Source of the DNA: Flavobacteriaceae bacterium PS02293
Lineage (GTDB): Bacteria; Bacteroidota; Bacteroidia; Flavobacteriales; Weeksellaceae
Reading direction: 5' to 3'
Assembly: GCA_029960045.1 (NCBI GenBank)
Contig: JASCOV010000001.1
Span: 620,001 to 684,000 of the forward strand
Length of the DNA stretch: 64,000 bases
Position numbers and translations under genes: made by a program. Within the stretch, counting starts at the first letter, position 1. Each line of letters starts with the position of its first letter. Below, piece by piece: positions 1 to 8,355 of this stretch. The notes beneath the pieces were generated by a model. That model worked only from the letters and a program-made list of their open reading frames with translations, had not been told where the DNA came from and ran no database searches.

Positions 1-1563
1 GATGGATTTATTAAGGCCTTCTAAAACGCCACCTCCAAGAGAATTCATTTTTGAACGGAATTCGAAGTTCAAGATGCCGTCGCCAAGGTCGATTAATGCA
101 GATTCAGAATTGGACCAAATAGTTTTTTCTTTTCTGATATTATCAAGAATAATGAAAGCATCCAAACCTGGAATTGGCTCATAAGTTTTCGTGTTTTGAT
201 TGTAGAATAACTGTTTTCCGTTTTCCAATTTATAGAAAGATTCGTTTCCGGAAGCCAGCATTTCCTTTACCCAATCAGAGACTTTGTAACCTTCGCTTTC
301 TACCAAATCGATTCCTTTCTGAATTCCCAAGAAATCCCAGTTTTCGAATGGTCCAAATTTCCAAGCATAACCGGTTTTCATCGCATCATCGATGGAGTAG
401 AACACATCGGTAATTTCCGGAACGCGCTGAGAAACGTAAGCGAAAAGTGAAGCGTAATGTTTTCTAATCAATTCGCCAGCTTTGGTTTGGTCTTTCAATA
501 AAATTGATAGACGATTTTTCAAACTTCCGGCTTCTTTCGCCGCTTTTACGATTGGAAGTTTCGGCTGTTTTGTAGGTTCGTAACCAAGCGTTTCATAATT
601 TAAAACAAAACGGTTAACGTTTCCACCAGCGTCTTTTTCTTTATAATAAAATCCCTTTTTAGCTTTATCGCCAAGGAATTTATTTTCAATTAAATGGTTC
701 AAAGTTTTGGAATCTTTCAAAGCCTGAACCATTTCGTCGTCTTTCAAATTGGCTTGAAGTCCTTTCGTAACGTTGAAAGCCGTATCCAATCCAACCAAAT
801 CTCCCAATTTGAAAGTTCCGGTTTTCGGACGATTCAGCAAATCGCCTGTCAAAGAATCCGCTTCTTCAATGGTCAACCCGATTTCCTCAGTCAGTTCCAT
901 AATCTTTGCCATCGAATAAACACCGATTCTATTTCCAATAAATCCTGGTGTATCTTTACAAAGAACTGTCGTTTTTCCAAGGAATTTCTCGCCGTAAGAC
1001 ATAAAGAAATCCACAACAGATTTATCCGTTTTCGGACCTGGAATTACTTCGAATAATTTCAAATATCTTGGCGGATTGAAGAAATGCGTTCCGCAGAAAT
1101 GTTTCTGGAAATCTTCTGACCTTCCTTCTGACATCAGATGAATTGGAATTCCTGACGTGTTGGAAGTGATTAAACTTCCTGCTTTACGGAGTTTATCAAC
1201 TTTCTCGAACATCGATTGTTTGATGTCCAATCTTTCTACAATCACTTCAATTACCCAATCAGAATTTTTGATTTTCTCCAAATCATCTTCAAAGTTTCCA
1301 ACTGTAATTCTGGAAGCGAAAGATTTGTCGTAGATTGGCGAAGGATTGCTTTTCAGAGCGGTGTCAAGGTGACCTTGTGCCACGCTGTTTCTGAATTTTT
1401 TACTTTCTGAATTTACGCCCGTCGCTTTGTCTTTTTCGGACAATTCTTTCGGAGGCATATCCAACATCAAAACCTGAATCCCGTTACCAGCCAAGTGGCA
1501 GGCAATTCCGGAACCCATCACGCCGGAGCCGAGGACTGTAACGTGTTTTATTTTTCTGTTCAT
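1..1563 (-). CDS. 3-hydroxyacyl-CoA dehydrogenase / enoyl-CoA hydratase, C-terminus cut by window edge
   Basis: Bifunctional fatty-acid beta-oxidation enzyme that hydrates enoyl-CoA and oxidises 3-hydroxyacyl-CoA with NAD+ in the cytoplasm. From an ATG at 1563, 521 codons run off the left edge with no stop. The Rossmann loop GSGVMG lies at residues 12-17 and the dehydrogenase motif HFFNPP at 160-165. From about residue 495 a crotonase start is visible (DGILNFEFRSKMN). Having the dehydrogenase domain first resembles Bacillus FadN rather than E. coli FadB; full members are about 800 aa, so roughly 280 residues are missing. It starts 13 bases after the MarR gene ends, so the two are probably one operon. 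The missing part is a window artefact, not a truncation. Confidence 0.93.
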   Translation of the reverse strand, partial: MNRKIKHVTVLGSGVMGSGIACHLAGNGIQVLMLDMPPKELSEKDKATGVNSESKKFRNSVAQGHLDTALKSNPSPIYDKSFASRITVGNFEDDLEKIKNSDWVIEVIVERLDIKQSMFEKVDKLRKAGSLITSNTSGIPIHLMSEGRSEDFQKHFCGTHFFNPPRYLKLFEVIPGPKTDKSVVDFFMSYGEKFLGKTTVLCKDTPGFIGNRIGVYSMAKIMELTEEIGLTIEEADSLTGDLLNRPKTGTFKLGDLVGLDTAFNVTKGLQANLKDDEMVQALKDSKTLNHLIENKFLGDKAKKGFYYKEKDAGGNVNRFVLNYETLGYEPTKQPKLPIVKAAKEAGSLKNRLSILLKDQTKAGELIRKHYASLFAYVSQRVPEITDVFYSIDDAMKTGYAWKFGPFENWDFLGIQKGIDLVESEGYKVSDWVKEMLASGNESFYKLENGKQLFYNQNTKTYEPIPGLDAFIILDNIRKEKTIWSNSESALIDLGDGILNFEFRSKMNSLGGGVLEGLNKSI

Positions 1564-1576
1564 TTATTGAGATTTA

Positions 1577-2041
1577 TTATTGTTTTCTATTATTAAGTTC
1601 GTTGGCGATTTTCAGAATGTCGTTCATCACTTCTTTGAAGACTTCAAACTTTTCCGGCTGAATTCTTTCCACAATTTTCTTATTGAAATTAAGAACAACT
1701 TCTTTCGATAAGTTCCTGGAATTGATGCCTTTATCGGTCAGTTTGATGATAACTTCACGTTTATCTGTAGTGGTTTTCTCCTTATAGATATAACCGTTGT
1801 CTTCCAAAAGTTTAATAATCCTTGTCAAAGAAGTAGGTTCAATCGCCATTTTTGGACCAAGATTCGTACTTCTTGTTCCTTCTTTTGGGTCGATTTTAAG
1901 TAATGTAAGTGCTTGAACTGCTGTAGAATTATACAACGAAGCTTGGTCCGAATACATTTTCGAGACCGCTAACCAAGCCGACTTTAACATCAAGTCAACA
2001 CTTTCGACTTTTTCTGAGTTTTTCTTTTCCATAACTGGCAT
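1577..2041 (-). CDS. MarR-family transcriptional regulator of the beta-oxidation operon
   Basis: A 154-aa winged-helix regulator, the usual MarR length. The recognition helix region lies near residues 85-105 (EPTSLTRIIKLLEDNGYI) and is followed by the wing with DKRE, the family's characteristic Asp-x-Arg pair. It is first gene of an operon with the beta-oxidation enzyme, so its ligand is plausibly an acyl-CoA or fatty acid (inference). A perfect palindrome overlaps its promoter and suggests autoregulation. The start at 2041 gives an N-terminus MPVMEKK; the ATG at 2032 is an equally possible start. Confidence 0.92.
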   Translation of the reverse strand: MPVMEKKNSEKVESVDLMLKSAWLAVSKMYSDQASLYNSTAVQALTLLKIDPKEGTRSTNLGPKMAIEPTSLTRIIKLLEDNGYIYKEKTTTDKREVIIKLTDKGINSRNLSKEVVLNFNKKIVERIQPEKFEVFKEVMNDILKIANELNNRKQ

Positions 2042-2057
2042 ATTGAAGTGCTTTATA

Positions 2058-2065
2058 CAAATATA
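2058..2065 (-). promoter_or_regulatory. Bacteroidota -7 element of the MarR operon
   Basis: TATATTTG matches the TAnnTTTG -7 consensus of the primary sigma factor of Bacteroidota and lies 16 bases upstream of the regulator's ATG at 2041. No clean TTG -33 element is seen at the usual distance, where the palindrome lies instead. Confidence 0.65.
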
Positions 2066-2069
2066 AAAA

Positions 2070-2093
2070 AAATACTATGCATGCATAGTATTT
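2070..2093. promoter_or_regulatory. Perfect 24-bp palindrome, probable MarR operator
   Basis: The 24 bases are an exact palindrome centred between 2081 and 2082, with core ATGCATGCAT. It lies just upstream of the -7 element of the MarR gene, in the region polymerase must occupy. MarR dimers bind such two-fold symmetric sites, so repression of the regulator and the downstream beta-oxidation gene is the simplest reading (inference). Confidence 0.75.
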
Positions 2094-2176
2094 GTGTTTT
2101 TTAATATTTAAGTAATTGATTTATAGTGTTTTAATTGCTATGCGAATCTTAATATATAAAATTTGGTTTTTTTTAT

Positions 2177-3121
2177 TTAACTCGGATTATCAATATTAAT
2201 AAGGTTTTGCAGAGATTGTTTAATTTCCGTCAATGTATGATAATTGTCATAAAAATTCTCCATTTTCAGTTTCCATTTGTCATTTTTAAACGTCAATTTA
2301 AATTTACTCAAATCTGAGGCGAAGTTTTTTTGAAGGAAAGAAAACATCATTTCTTTTTCCAATTTTGGTGCATCGATTTCAGGCGGATGAAAGTTTTTAT
2401 TGAAATCTAAAATCTTTGGTGTAATCAATTCCGGATTGTTGAGGATAATTTCTTCGGAAATTCCGCTGATGAGTTTTTTATCTTTCAACCACCAAATTTT
2501 GTCCGAAAATTCCTTTGCCAATCGCCAATCGTGAGAGGAGAATAGAATCAGTTTATTTTCATTTTTTGCTAAATTTCGAATTAATGAAAGAATCATCAAC
2601 TTATTTTCCTCATCCAAATGCGTTGTTGGTTCATCCAAAATAATGAAAGGAGAATTCTGTGCTAAGGCTCGTCCGATAAAGACTTTTTGGAGATTTCCAT
2701 CAGAAAGTTCTGTGAGTTTTTTATCTTGAAATTTTGTAAGATTTAATTTATTAATGATGTCGTTGATTTCAGTTTTATCCTTTTCATTTAATTTAAAATA
2801 ATAAGGATAATGAATGTATTTTCCCAATGAAATTAAATCTATAACGGTATAATTATCAGGAATTTCAGCTTTCGAAAAAACGATTGCAATTTGTGAAGCA
2901 ATTTCGTTTGGACTTAATTTATGAGTTGATTTTCCGTTGATTGAAATTTCGCCACTTATAAGTTTGTTCTGGCCGAGAATAGATTTTATTAAAGTCGTTT
3001 TTCCAATGCCATTATTTCCCATCAAAAGACAAACTTCGCCTAATTCTAAGGAAGTGTTGATGTCAGAAATTAATGATTCTGAATAACCGATTGATGTATT
3101 TTGTATTTGTAAGAAACTCAT
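2177..3121 (-). CDS. ABC transporter ATP-binding protein of FecE/BtuD type
   Basis: The ATPase of an importer for iron complexes, haem or cobalamin. Counting from the ATG at 3121: Walker A GNNGIGKT at 35-42, signature LSDGN at 139-143 (a variant of LSGGQ), Walker B ending ILDEP near 161-165 and the H-loop His197. The 314 residues exceed the usual 255-260; the extra C-terminal part after about residue 215 has no motif I recognise. An in-frame ATG at 3145 would start inside an inverted repeat and add eight residues; 3121 gives the normal family N-terminus. It lies downstream of the permease in the same direction. Confidence 0.88.
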   Translation of the reverse strand: MSFLQIQNTSIGYSESLISDINTSLELGEVCLLMGNNGIGKTTLIKSILGQNKLISGEISINGKSTHKLSPNEIASQIAIVFSKAEIPDNYTVIDLISLGKYIHYPYYFKLNEKDKTEINDIINKLNLTKFQDKKLTELSDGNLQKVFIGRALAQNSPFIILDEPTTHLDEENKLMILSLIRNLAKNENKLILFSSHDWRLAKEFSDKIWWLKDKKLISGISEEIILNNPELITPKILDFNKNFHPPEIDAPKLEKEMMFSFLQKNFASDLSKFKLTFKNDKWKLKMENFYDNYHTLTEIKQSLQNLINIDNPS

Positions 3122-3140
3122 TTTTATGAATTGTCTTTTT

Positions 3141-3185
3141 GTCATTCTGAAAGAATCTAAACTGTTGAGACTCTTTCACAATGAC
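3141..3185. repeat. Intergenic inverted repeat, GTCATT...AATGAC family
   Basis: Arms of 18 bases at 3141-3158 and 3168-3185 match with two mismatches around a 9-base loop. It sits between permease and ATPase genes of one operon, so it may form a hairpin in the mRNA. Its GTCATTC ends resemble those of the element at 24328-24377. Confidence 0.7.
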
Positions 3186-3222
3186 AAAATTATGTTTTAT
3201 TATTTTTTACTTTTTTGTAAAA

Positions 3223-4191
3223 CTATTTCTTCTTTATCAACATCAACAATATCACAGGAATTCCAAAAAACGTCGTAATAATATTAATTGGAAATTGACT
3301 GAGTTCTGAAATAATCGAAAAAACCTGCATTATAAAAATTCCCAAAACTACATTCAAAATCCATTGATGCCAAAGCTGAGCCGGATTCCATAGCATTCTG
3401 CAAAAATGTGGAACCACAACACCGATAAATAAAATCGGCCCAAGAAAAGCCGTCACAGAAGCCGATAGAATGGAAGAAGCAACAATAATACTGATTTTCA
3501 GTTTTGACTGACTAACACCAAAACTTTGAGCATAAGCTGAACCAAGAGAATTTCCAATCAGAGGTTTTATGGATTTGAAAGTGAAAAATAATCCGATAAT
3601 TATTAAAATTGATAAGATTGTAATCTGAGAAAAATTAGCCTGATTATTCGCTCCGAAAGTCCATAGAATATAATTTTTCAGACTTTGACTTTCCACATAA
3701 AATTGAAGAAATGAAACAATTGCTCCCGCCAAAGCCGAAATCAGAAATCCAAAAATAATAATGAAACTTTTATCCCGAAACCGATTTGAAAATAAAAGCA
3801 AAACCATCATCAATACAACACTTCCTAGAATTGAAGACAAACTGATAAAACTATTCTGCAGAAAATCCGGGATTAAAATATTTTGAGAAAAGAAAATGTA
3901 AAACGCTACAAACAAACTGGAAACCGACGTGATTCCCAAAACGTCCGAACCAGCCAAGGGATTTTTGAAATATTCCTGCAAAAGAAATCCACTCGTTGGA
4001 ATTGCAATTCCAGCCAAAATCATTGCTAAAGCGCGGTTGATTCTGAAACCAGCGATTTCAAATTGTTCCGCAGAATCATTAAAAAAATCTGAAAATGAAA
4101 GTTTTGCATAACCAACATTTAAATTGATGATGAACGAAATAATGATTCCGACAATGATAAAAAAGCAAAGAACTCCGAATTTATTTTTCAA
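3223..4191 (-). CDS. FecCD-family ABC transporter permease
   Basis: Integral membrane permease of about nine hydrophobic segments for uptake of siderophore, haem or cobalamin across the inner membrane. The NPLAGSDVLGI stretch near residues 78-88 is the FecCD-family signature, and GPILFIGVVVPHFCR near residue 250 is its second conserved block. At 322 aa it has the usual length. The start is a TTG at 4191, since the first in-frame ATG would delete the first membrane segments. It lies between the TlpA-like lipoprotein and the ATPase; no substrate-binding protein gene is adjacent, which is unusual for an importer. Confidence 0.9.
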   Translation of the reverse strand: MKNKFGVLCFFIIVGIIISFIINLNVGYAKLSFSDFFNDSAEQFEIAGFRINRALAMILAGIAIPTSGFLLQEYFKNPLAGSDVLGITSVSSLFVAFYIFFSQNILIPDFLQNSFISLSSILGSVVLMMVLLLFSNRFRDKSFIIIFGFLISALAGAIVSFLQFYVESQSLKNYILWTFGANNQANFSQITILSILIIIGLFFTFKSIKPLIGNSLGSAYAQSFGVSQSKLKISIIVASSILSASVTAFLGPILFIGVVVPHFCRMLWNPAQLWHQWILNVVLGIFIMQVFSIISELSQFPINIITTFFGIPVILLMLIKKK

Positions 4192-4223
4192 GATTTATCT
4201 TTTGATTGATTTTTAATCATTCT

Positions 4224-4793
4224 CTATTTTGTAGATAGAAATTGATTTAATTTCTGATTCAAAGCTTCTTCCGTCATAGAACCAACAGTTTCATCAACTT
4301 TATTACCTTTTTTAATCAATGTAAAAGGAATTGCTCCGCCGTCCCAAGTTTTGAAATTTTGTTTAAAAAAATCTGGTTTTAGAAGACTTCCGTCGAGCAA
4401 TGTTACATTTTTTCTGATGTTATATTCATCTGCAAAATCGCTGACATCTGTTGCCCAATCGGTTTTGTTGTCAAGACTTACAAAAGTAAATTTTACGGGT
4501 TGACCTTGTAATTCCTCCATCTTTTTGTGAAAAAACGGAATCTCATGCATACACGGCGCGCACCAAGTGGCGAAGAAATTTGTTACGTACAAAGTATCAG
4601 GATTTTTATTTTGAATAAAAGCCGACATTTTTTCAGGAGAAAATTCTACTAATTCTGCAACGTCGGCTTCGGATTTTGAAGGCTCAACTTTTATCGAATC
4701 TTCTTTTGCTTGAGTTTCGGCTACTTTTTCATCATTCTTTTTACAAGCTAAAAAGCTGATTGATAGGAATGAATATAATATAATCCTTTTCAT
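4224..4793 (-). CDS. TlpA-family thiol:disulfide lipoprotein
   Basis: A periplasm-facing thioredoxin-fold protein. A signal peptide ends in the lipobox FLAC with lipidated Cys17. The redox motif WCAPC is at residues 77-81, and the cis-proline loop GGAIPF lies near the C-terminus. At 189 aa it is typical of TlpA/ResA-like reductases. Only 32 bases separate it from the permease, so it is probably the first gene of that operon. Its role could be reduction of a transported ligand or of cytochrome or protein thiols; the sequence does not decide. Confidence 0.88.
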   Translation of the reverse strand: MKRIILYSFLSISFLACKKNDEKVAETQAKEDSIKVEPSKSEADVAELVEFSPEKMSAFIQNKNPDTLYVTNFFATWCAPCMHEIPFFHKKMEELQGQPVKFTFVSLDNKTDWATDVSDFADEYNIRKNVTLLDGSLLKPDFFKQNFKTWDGGAIPFTLIKKGNKVDETVGSMTEEALNQKLNQFLSTK

Positions 4794-4861
4794 ACAATTT
4801 TAATTTAAATGAATTTACGAGCTTGTCTTGAATTTAGATTTTTTCTTTTATCAATTTTCAT

Positions 4862-4869
4862 TAAATTTG
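4862..4869 (+). promoter_or_regulatory. -7 element for the PaaE-like reductase
   Basis: TAAATTTG matches TAnnTTTG and ends 10 bases before the ATG at 4880, so the expected 5' leader is only a few bases. No clear -33 TTG was seen. Confidence 0.55.
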
Positions 4870-4879
4870 ATTCTTGACA

Positions 4880-6007
4880 ATGGAGAATCAATTAACAGTA
4901 GCCAACCAACCTCAGTTTCACAGGCTAAAAATAGCTAAAAAACAACAACTGACCAAACAAGCTTTTGCGTTGGAATTAGAAATTCCTGAGGCGTTGAAAT
5001 CCCGATTTCAATTTCGGGCTGGGCAATATGTAACGTTGAAATATCACTTTAAAGAAAAGGAAATTCAGAACGATTATTCCTTTACGTCTGCACCTTACGA
5101 AGAGAAATTGACTTTAGCTATCAAAATTAATGGAGAAGAAAGTTCTACTAATTTTCTTTTCAATCATTACAAAGTTGGCGATGAAATATCTGTGAGCGAA
5201 CCCTTGGGAAGATTTTTTCTTAATTCAAAACCGAATGAAAAACGGACGATTATCGCTTTTACTTCCGGAATTGGAATTACGCCAATCCTTAGTCACATCA
5301 AAAATATTTTAATTGAGGAAAAAACAACGCGAATATTCCTATTCTACGGCAACAAAAGTTACGAAGATATCATCTTGAAGGATCAATTGGAACATCTTCA
5401 AAAAGAATCTGGCGGAAGATTGGAATGTTTCTATTTCATTTCGCAAGAGCCTGTGAAAGATAAATTATTCCAAGGGAGAATTGATGAGAAGAAAGTGTCG
5501 CTCATCATCAATCAAATCCTTCATCTGGACGAGGATGACGAGGAATCTACAATCTGGGACAGCACAGACAAAGTTTTGATTTGCGGTCCTGGTGCAATGA
5601 TAAAATCTGTTGCAAATGCCTGCTACAACCACGGGATTCCGAAAAAGAACATTCATTTTGAGTTGTTCGAAGCTTACAATGAAGATATCTATCCAACTGA
5701 AAAGGAATTTCCTTTGATTGAAAATGTTGAAGTTAAAATTAAATTCAACCACATCGAAAAAGATGGAATTATCCTTAAAAATAACGAAAGAAAAATCCTT
5801 CAGCAATTGTTGGATTTGGGGTACAAACTGCCATATTCCTGCAAATCCGGAATCTGTGGAAGTTGTCTTTGCTACCTGAAAAACGGAGAAGTTGATATGA
5901 CGGAAGACGAATATTTGACAGACAAGGAAAAACATCAGGGAAAAATCTTACCTTGTACTGCCATTGCAATGAGCAAGGAAATTTATCTAGATTTTGATAT
6001 GATTTAA
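4880..6007 (+). CDS. PaaE/PaaK-like ferredoxin reductase (FAD, NAD(P), 2Fe-2S)
   Basis: An electron-transfer flavoprotein with a fused plant-type ferredoxin, as in the reductase subunit of phenylacetyl-CoA epoxidase and related oxygenases. From the ATG at 4880 (an upstream TTG at 4874 is less likely) the protein has 375 residues: FAD-binding barrel with YSFTS at 66-70, NAD-binding part with GIGITPILS at 131-139, and a C-terminal ferredoxin domain with Cys321, Cys326, Cys329 and Cys359. No paaABCD genes are nearby, so a stand-alone reductase, perhaps for a fatty-acid desaturase or hydroxylase, is as likely as phenylacetate breakdown (inference). The next gene starts two bases after its stop. 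Confidence 0.88.
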   Translation: MENQLTVANQPQFHRLKIAKKQQLTKQAFALELEIPEALKSRFQFRAGQYVTLKYHFKEKEIQNDYSFTSAPYEEKLTLAIKINGEESSTNFLFNHYKVGDEISVSEPLGRFFLNSKPNEKRTIIAFTSGIGITPILSHIKNILIEEKTTRIFLFYGNKSYEDIILKDQLEHLQKESGGRLECFYFISQEPVKDKLFQGRIDEKKVSLIINQILHLDEDDEESTIWDSTDKVLICGPGAMIKSVANACYNHGIPKKNIHFELFEAYNEDIYPTEKEFPLIENVEVKIKFNHIEKDGIILKNNERKILQQLLDLGYKLPYSCKSGICGSCLCYLKNGEVDMTEDEYLTDKEKHQGKILPCTAIAMSKEIYLDFDMI

Positions 6008-6009
6008 TT

Positions 6010-6633
6010 ATGCTTAGGACGCTTACCAACTTTTTCAAAATAGCTTTCAGGCTTTTGGAATTAGGAATTTTGCTAATGGTTTTGGCAAATTTCTGGGTAT
6101 TTGCGCTTACAAGTGGAAGAACTTATACCAAGATCAGCAAAATGCCACCGAGAGATTGCGCTTTAGTTTTAGGCACTTCTCCGAAAATGCGTTCTGGTGT
6201 TGCAAATCCTTATTTCACTGCAAGAATGGACGCTGTTGGAACACTTTATCATCACGGAAAGATCAAGAAAATTATTGTAAGTGGGGAGAAGAGTGAAAAT
6301 TATGATGAAACAGAAGCAATGAAGAACTTCTTGGTTTATAATGAAGGTATTCCTGAAAATATTATTATAAAAGATCCGAAAGGTTTCAATACTCATAAAA
6401 GCATTCTGAATTGTAAAAACACCTATAAACAGAAGAATGTAATCATCGTTTCTCAGGGATTTCATAATCTTCGGGCTTTGTTTTTTGCACGAAATAATGG
6501 GATGAATGCTTTAGGTTTTGACGCTCAGGATGTAAGTAAAAATGAGAGTTTTTACAGAAACCACACCCGTGAATTTCTTGCCAGAGATTTGGCTGTTTTC
6601 TACTATATTTTGGGGATTTCTCCGGAAGAATAG
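6010..6633 (+). CDS. YdcF/SanA-like DUF218 membrane-anchored protein
   Basis: A 207-aa protein with one N-terminal membrane segment (about residues 12-35) and a DUF218 domain. The family pattern is visible as ALVLGTSPKM near residue 52, KKIIVSG near 88-94, the acidic segment DETEAM and late VIIVSQGFHNLRA. E. coli SanA affects envelope permeability to vancomycin; the molecular reaction of the family is not established. It starts two bases after the reductase stop and is probably cotranscribed. Confidence 0.85.
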   Translation: MLRTLTNFFKIAFRLLELGILLMVLANFWVFALTSGRTYTKISKMPPRDCALVLGTSPKMRSGVANPYFTARMDAVGTLYHHGKIKKIIVSGEKSENYDETEAMKNFLVYNEGIPENIIIKDPKGFNTHKSILNCKNTYKQKNVIIVSQGFHNLRALFFARNNGMNALGFDAQDVSKNESFYRNHTREFLARDLAVFYYILGISPEE

Positions 6634-6743
6634 TTTCTGTCAATCAAAACAATTTCTCTTTAAATCAACCAAAATCCAACTTGGCAGATTCTTTGTAACT
6701 ATATGATTACTATCAATTACGATGGTAATTAAAACTTACAAAA

Positions 6744-7253
6744 ATGAAAAATCTATTTAAAATATTAGTCCCGTCATTCATTGCAATTTCATTAATGTCT
6801 TGTATGGCGACAACAGCTACAGATAATTATGGCTACAACGATTCCTACAATCAAGGTTATTCTAATGGATATATAGACGGTTACTACAGATCTCCAGACG
6901 GAAATTGGTATGCGCCGGGAATTATATATTCTGATTATAATGGTAATTCTTACAGAAACGGGAATGTTTACAGATACAACAATACCCGTAATAATAACTC
7001 TCAACGTTCTGTACAGAGAAATGCAATCAAAGTTCAACCTCAGATTAATACCAATCCAAGGGGAGTCAGAACTCAAAATAACATTCGAGTTCAGCCAAAT
7101 CAGCCAAATACAAATAGCGGCGTAAGAAATCAGTCTCAAAACAATATTCGGGTTCAGCCTCAAAATACCAGAGTAGAATCTCAAAATAACGTGAGAGTAC
7201 AACCTCAGATTCAGCAAAACAATAATTCACAACGATCAAATGGATCACGATAA
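6744..7253 (+). CDS. Q/N-rich repetitive lipoprotein
   Basis: A 169-aa exported protein. The signal peptide ends in a lipobox (SLMSC, lipidated Cys20). Residues about 28-80 are rich in Tyr, Gly and Asn (for example GYSNGYIDGYY). The C-terminal half consists of imperfect repeats around NNIRVQP separated by Gln/Asn-rich linkers. I do not recognise a family; a surface-exposed, flexible lipoprotein is the most that can be said. It has its own terminator. Confidence 0.8.
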   Translation: MKNLFKILVPSFIAISLMSCMATTATDNYGYNDSYNQGYSNGYIDGYYRSPDGNWYAPGIIYSDYNGNSYRNGNVYRYNNTRNNNSQRSVQRNAIKVQPQINTNPRGVRTQNNIRVQPNQPNTNSGVRNQSQNNIRVQPQNTRVESQNNVRVQPQIQQNNNSQRSNGSR

Positions 7254-7257
7254 CCGA

Positions 7258-7283
7258 AAAGCTAGTTTTTACTAGCTTTTTTT
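7258..7283 (+). terminator. Rho-independent terminator after the Q/N-rich lipoprotein
   Basis: A nine-base stem (AAAGCTAGT/ACTAGCTTT) with a TTTT loop runs directly into a T-run, five bases after the stop codon. Confidence 0.85.
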
Positions 7284-7337
7284 GATTCTAAATTTCAAAT
7301 TTTCAATATTAAAAACGAGTGTAAATGAAAATTATAT

Positions 7338-7345
7338 TATTTTTG
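7338..7345 (+). promoter_or_regulatory. -7 element for udk
   Basis: TATTTTTG matches TAnnTTTG and lies 14 bases before the ATG at 7360. It supports that start over the longer reading frame beginning at 7282, which would contain the promoter and terminator. Confidence 0.6.
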
Positions 7346-7359
7346 TAAAAATTGTAAAG

Positions 7360-7977
7360 ATGCTCGTGATTGGAATTGCCGGAGGAACAGGTTCCGGAAA
7401 AACTACTGTTGTAAACAAAATATTGCAACAACTTAACATAGAAGGTGTTAATGTGCTTTCTCAGGATAATTATTATCACGATAATCCAAATCTGACTTTA
7501 TCCGAAAGAGAAGTTCTGAATTACGATCATCCAAAGTCAATCGATTTCGATTTGATGTTACAACACGTAAAAGCGCTTAAAAATCATCAACAAATAGAAC
7601 AACCAATTTATTCTTTCGTGACACATTCCAGAACCGGAGATCACGTTACAGTTGAGCCAAAAAACGTTTTGATAGTAGAAGGAATTTTGGTTTTGACTAA
7701 TAAAGAGTTACTGAAAGAATTTAATCTAAAAGTCTTTGTTCATGCAGATTCAGACGAAAGATTGATCCGAAGAATCCGAAGAGACACACAGGAACGTGGA
7801 AGAGATCTTCAGGAAGTTTTGCATAGATATCAAACGACTTTGAAACCAATGCATCAGGAATTTATAGAACCTTCAAAAAATGAAGCTGATTTGATTGTTC
7901 CAAATATGAGACAAAACTCCGTTGCAATTGATTTCTTAACGACTGTTATTAATAATTCGCTAAAAAAAGTTCATTAA
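7360..7977 (+). CDS. udk: Uridine kinase
   Basis: Phosphorylates uridine and cytidine to UMP and CMP in pyrimidine salvage. From the ATG at 7360 the protein has 205 residues, the normal length for Udk. It begins MLVIGIAGGTGSGKTT, placing the P-loop at residues 8-16; the SQDNYYHD block follows near residue 40, and the RRIRRDTQERGRD lid region later. The open frame extends upstream to 7282, but that extension crosses the previous terminator. It heads a cluster with divIC and the mutase small subunit. Confidence 0.95.
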   Translation: MLVIGIAGGTGSGKTTVVNKILQQLNIEGVNVLSQDNYYHDNPNLTLSEREVLNYDHPKSIDFDLMLQHVKALKNHQQIEQPIYSFVTHSRTGDHVTVEPKNVLIVEGILVLTNKELLKEFNLKVFVHADSDERLIRRIRRDTQERGRDLQEVLHRYQTTLKPMHQEFIEPSKNEADLIVPNMRQNSVAIDFLTTVINNSLKKVH

Positions 7978-7990
7978 ATATTACTTCAAT

Positions 7991-8341
7991 ATGAAAGAAC
8001 TCATCAAAGAAATAAAGAAAAAATCACCAACCCTGAAGTTTTTCCAGACTTACGTTTTCAACAAATATCTGTTGACACTTGTCGGATTTTTGGTTTGGAT
8101 GATATTTTTTGACAGCACTTCTTTTTTGGTAATCAATGAACTGAACGGCGAAATTGGGCGTTACGAAAATCAGCTTGATTTCTATAAAACAGAATATGAA
8201 AAGAACGACAAATTCTATCGTAAACTGATGAACAACAAGGAAGAAAAAGAAAAATACGCCAGAGAGAATTACTTTATGAAAAAACCAAATGAAGAGATTT
8301 TCATTCTGGTAGTTGATAGTTCTAAAATTGCTAAAAAGTAA
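7991..8341 (+). CDS. FtsB/DivIC-type septum formation protein
   Basis: A small bitopic division protein of 116 aa: cytoplasmic basic N-terminus, one membrane segment at about residues 28-50, then a periplasmic coiled coil (about 52-90) rich in Glu, Lys and Asn, ending in the ARENYFMKKPNEEIF block common to DivIC/FtsB proteins. In other bacteria these form a complex with FtsL and FtsQ at the septum. It follows udk by 13 bases. Confidence 0.88.
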   Translation: MKELIKEIKKKSPTLKFFQTYVFNKYLLTLVGFLVWMIFFDSTSFLVINELNGEIGRYENQLDFYKTEYEKNDKFYRKLMNNKEEKEKYARENYFMKKPNEEIFILVVDSSKIAKK

Positions 8342-8355
8342 AATAAATTTTCAGA

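Noticed and set aside
2..1410. Open frames on the plus strand of up to 120 codons (for example 694-1056)
   Set aside because: They lie antisense to the partial beta-oxidation enzyme, whose motifs are unmistakable in the minus strand.
7282..7359. Upstream extension of the uridine kinase reading frame
   Set aside because: It contains the preceding gene's terminator end and the kinase's own -7 element; the ATG at 7360 gives the family N-terminus.
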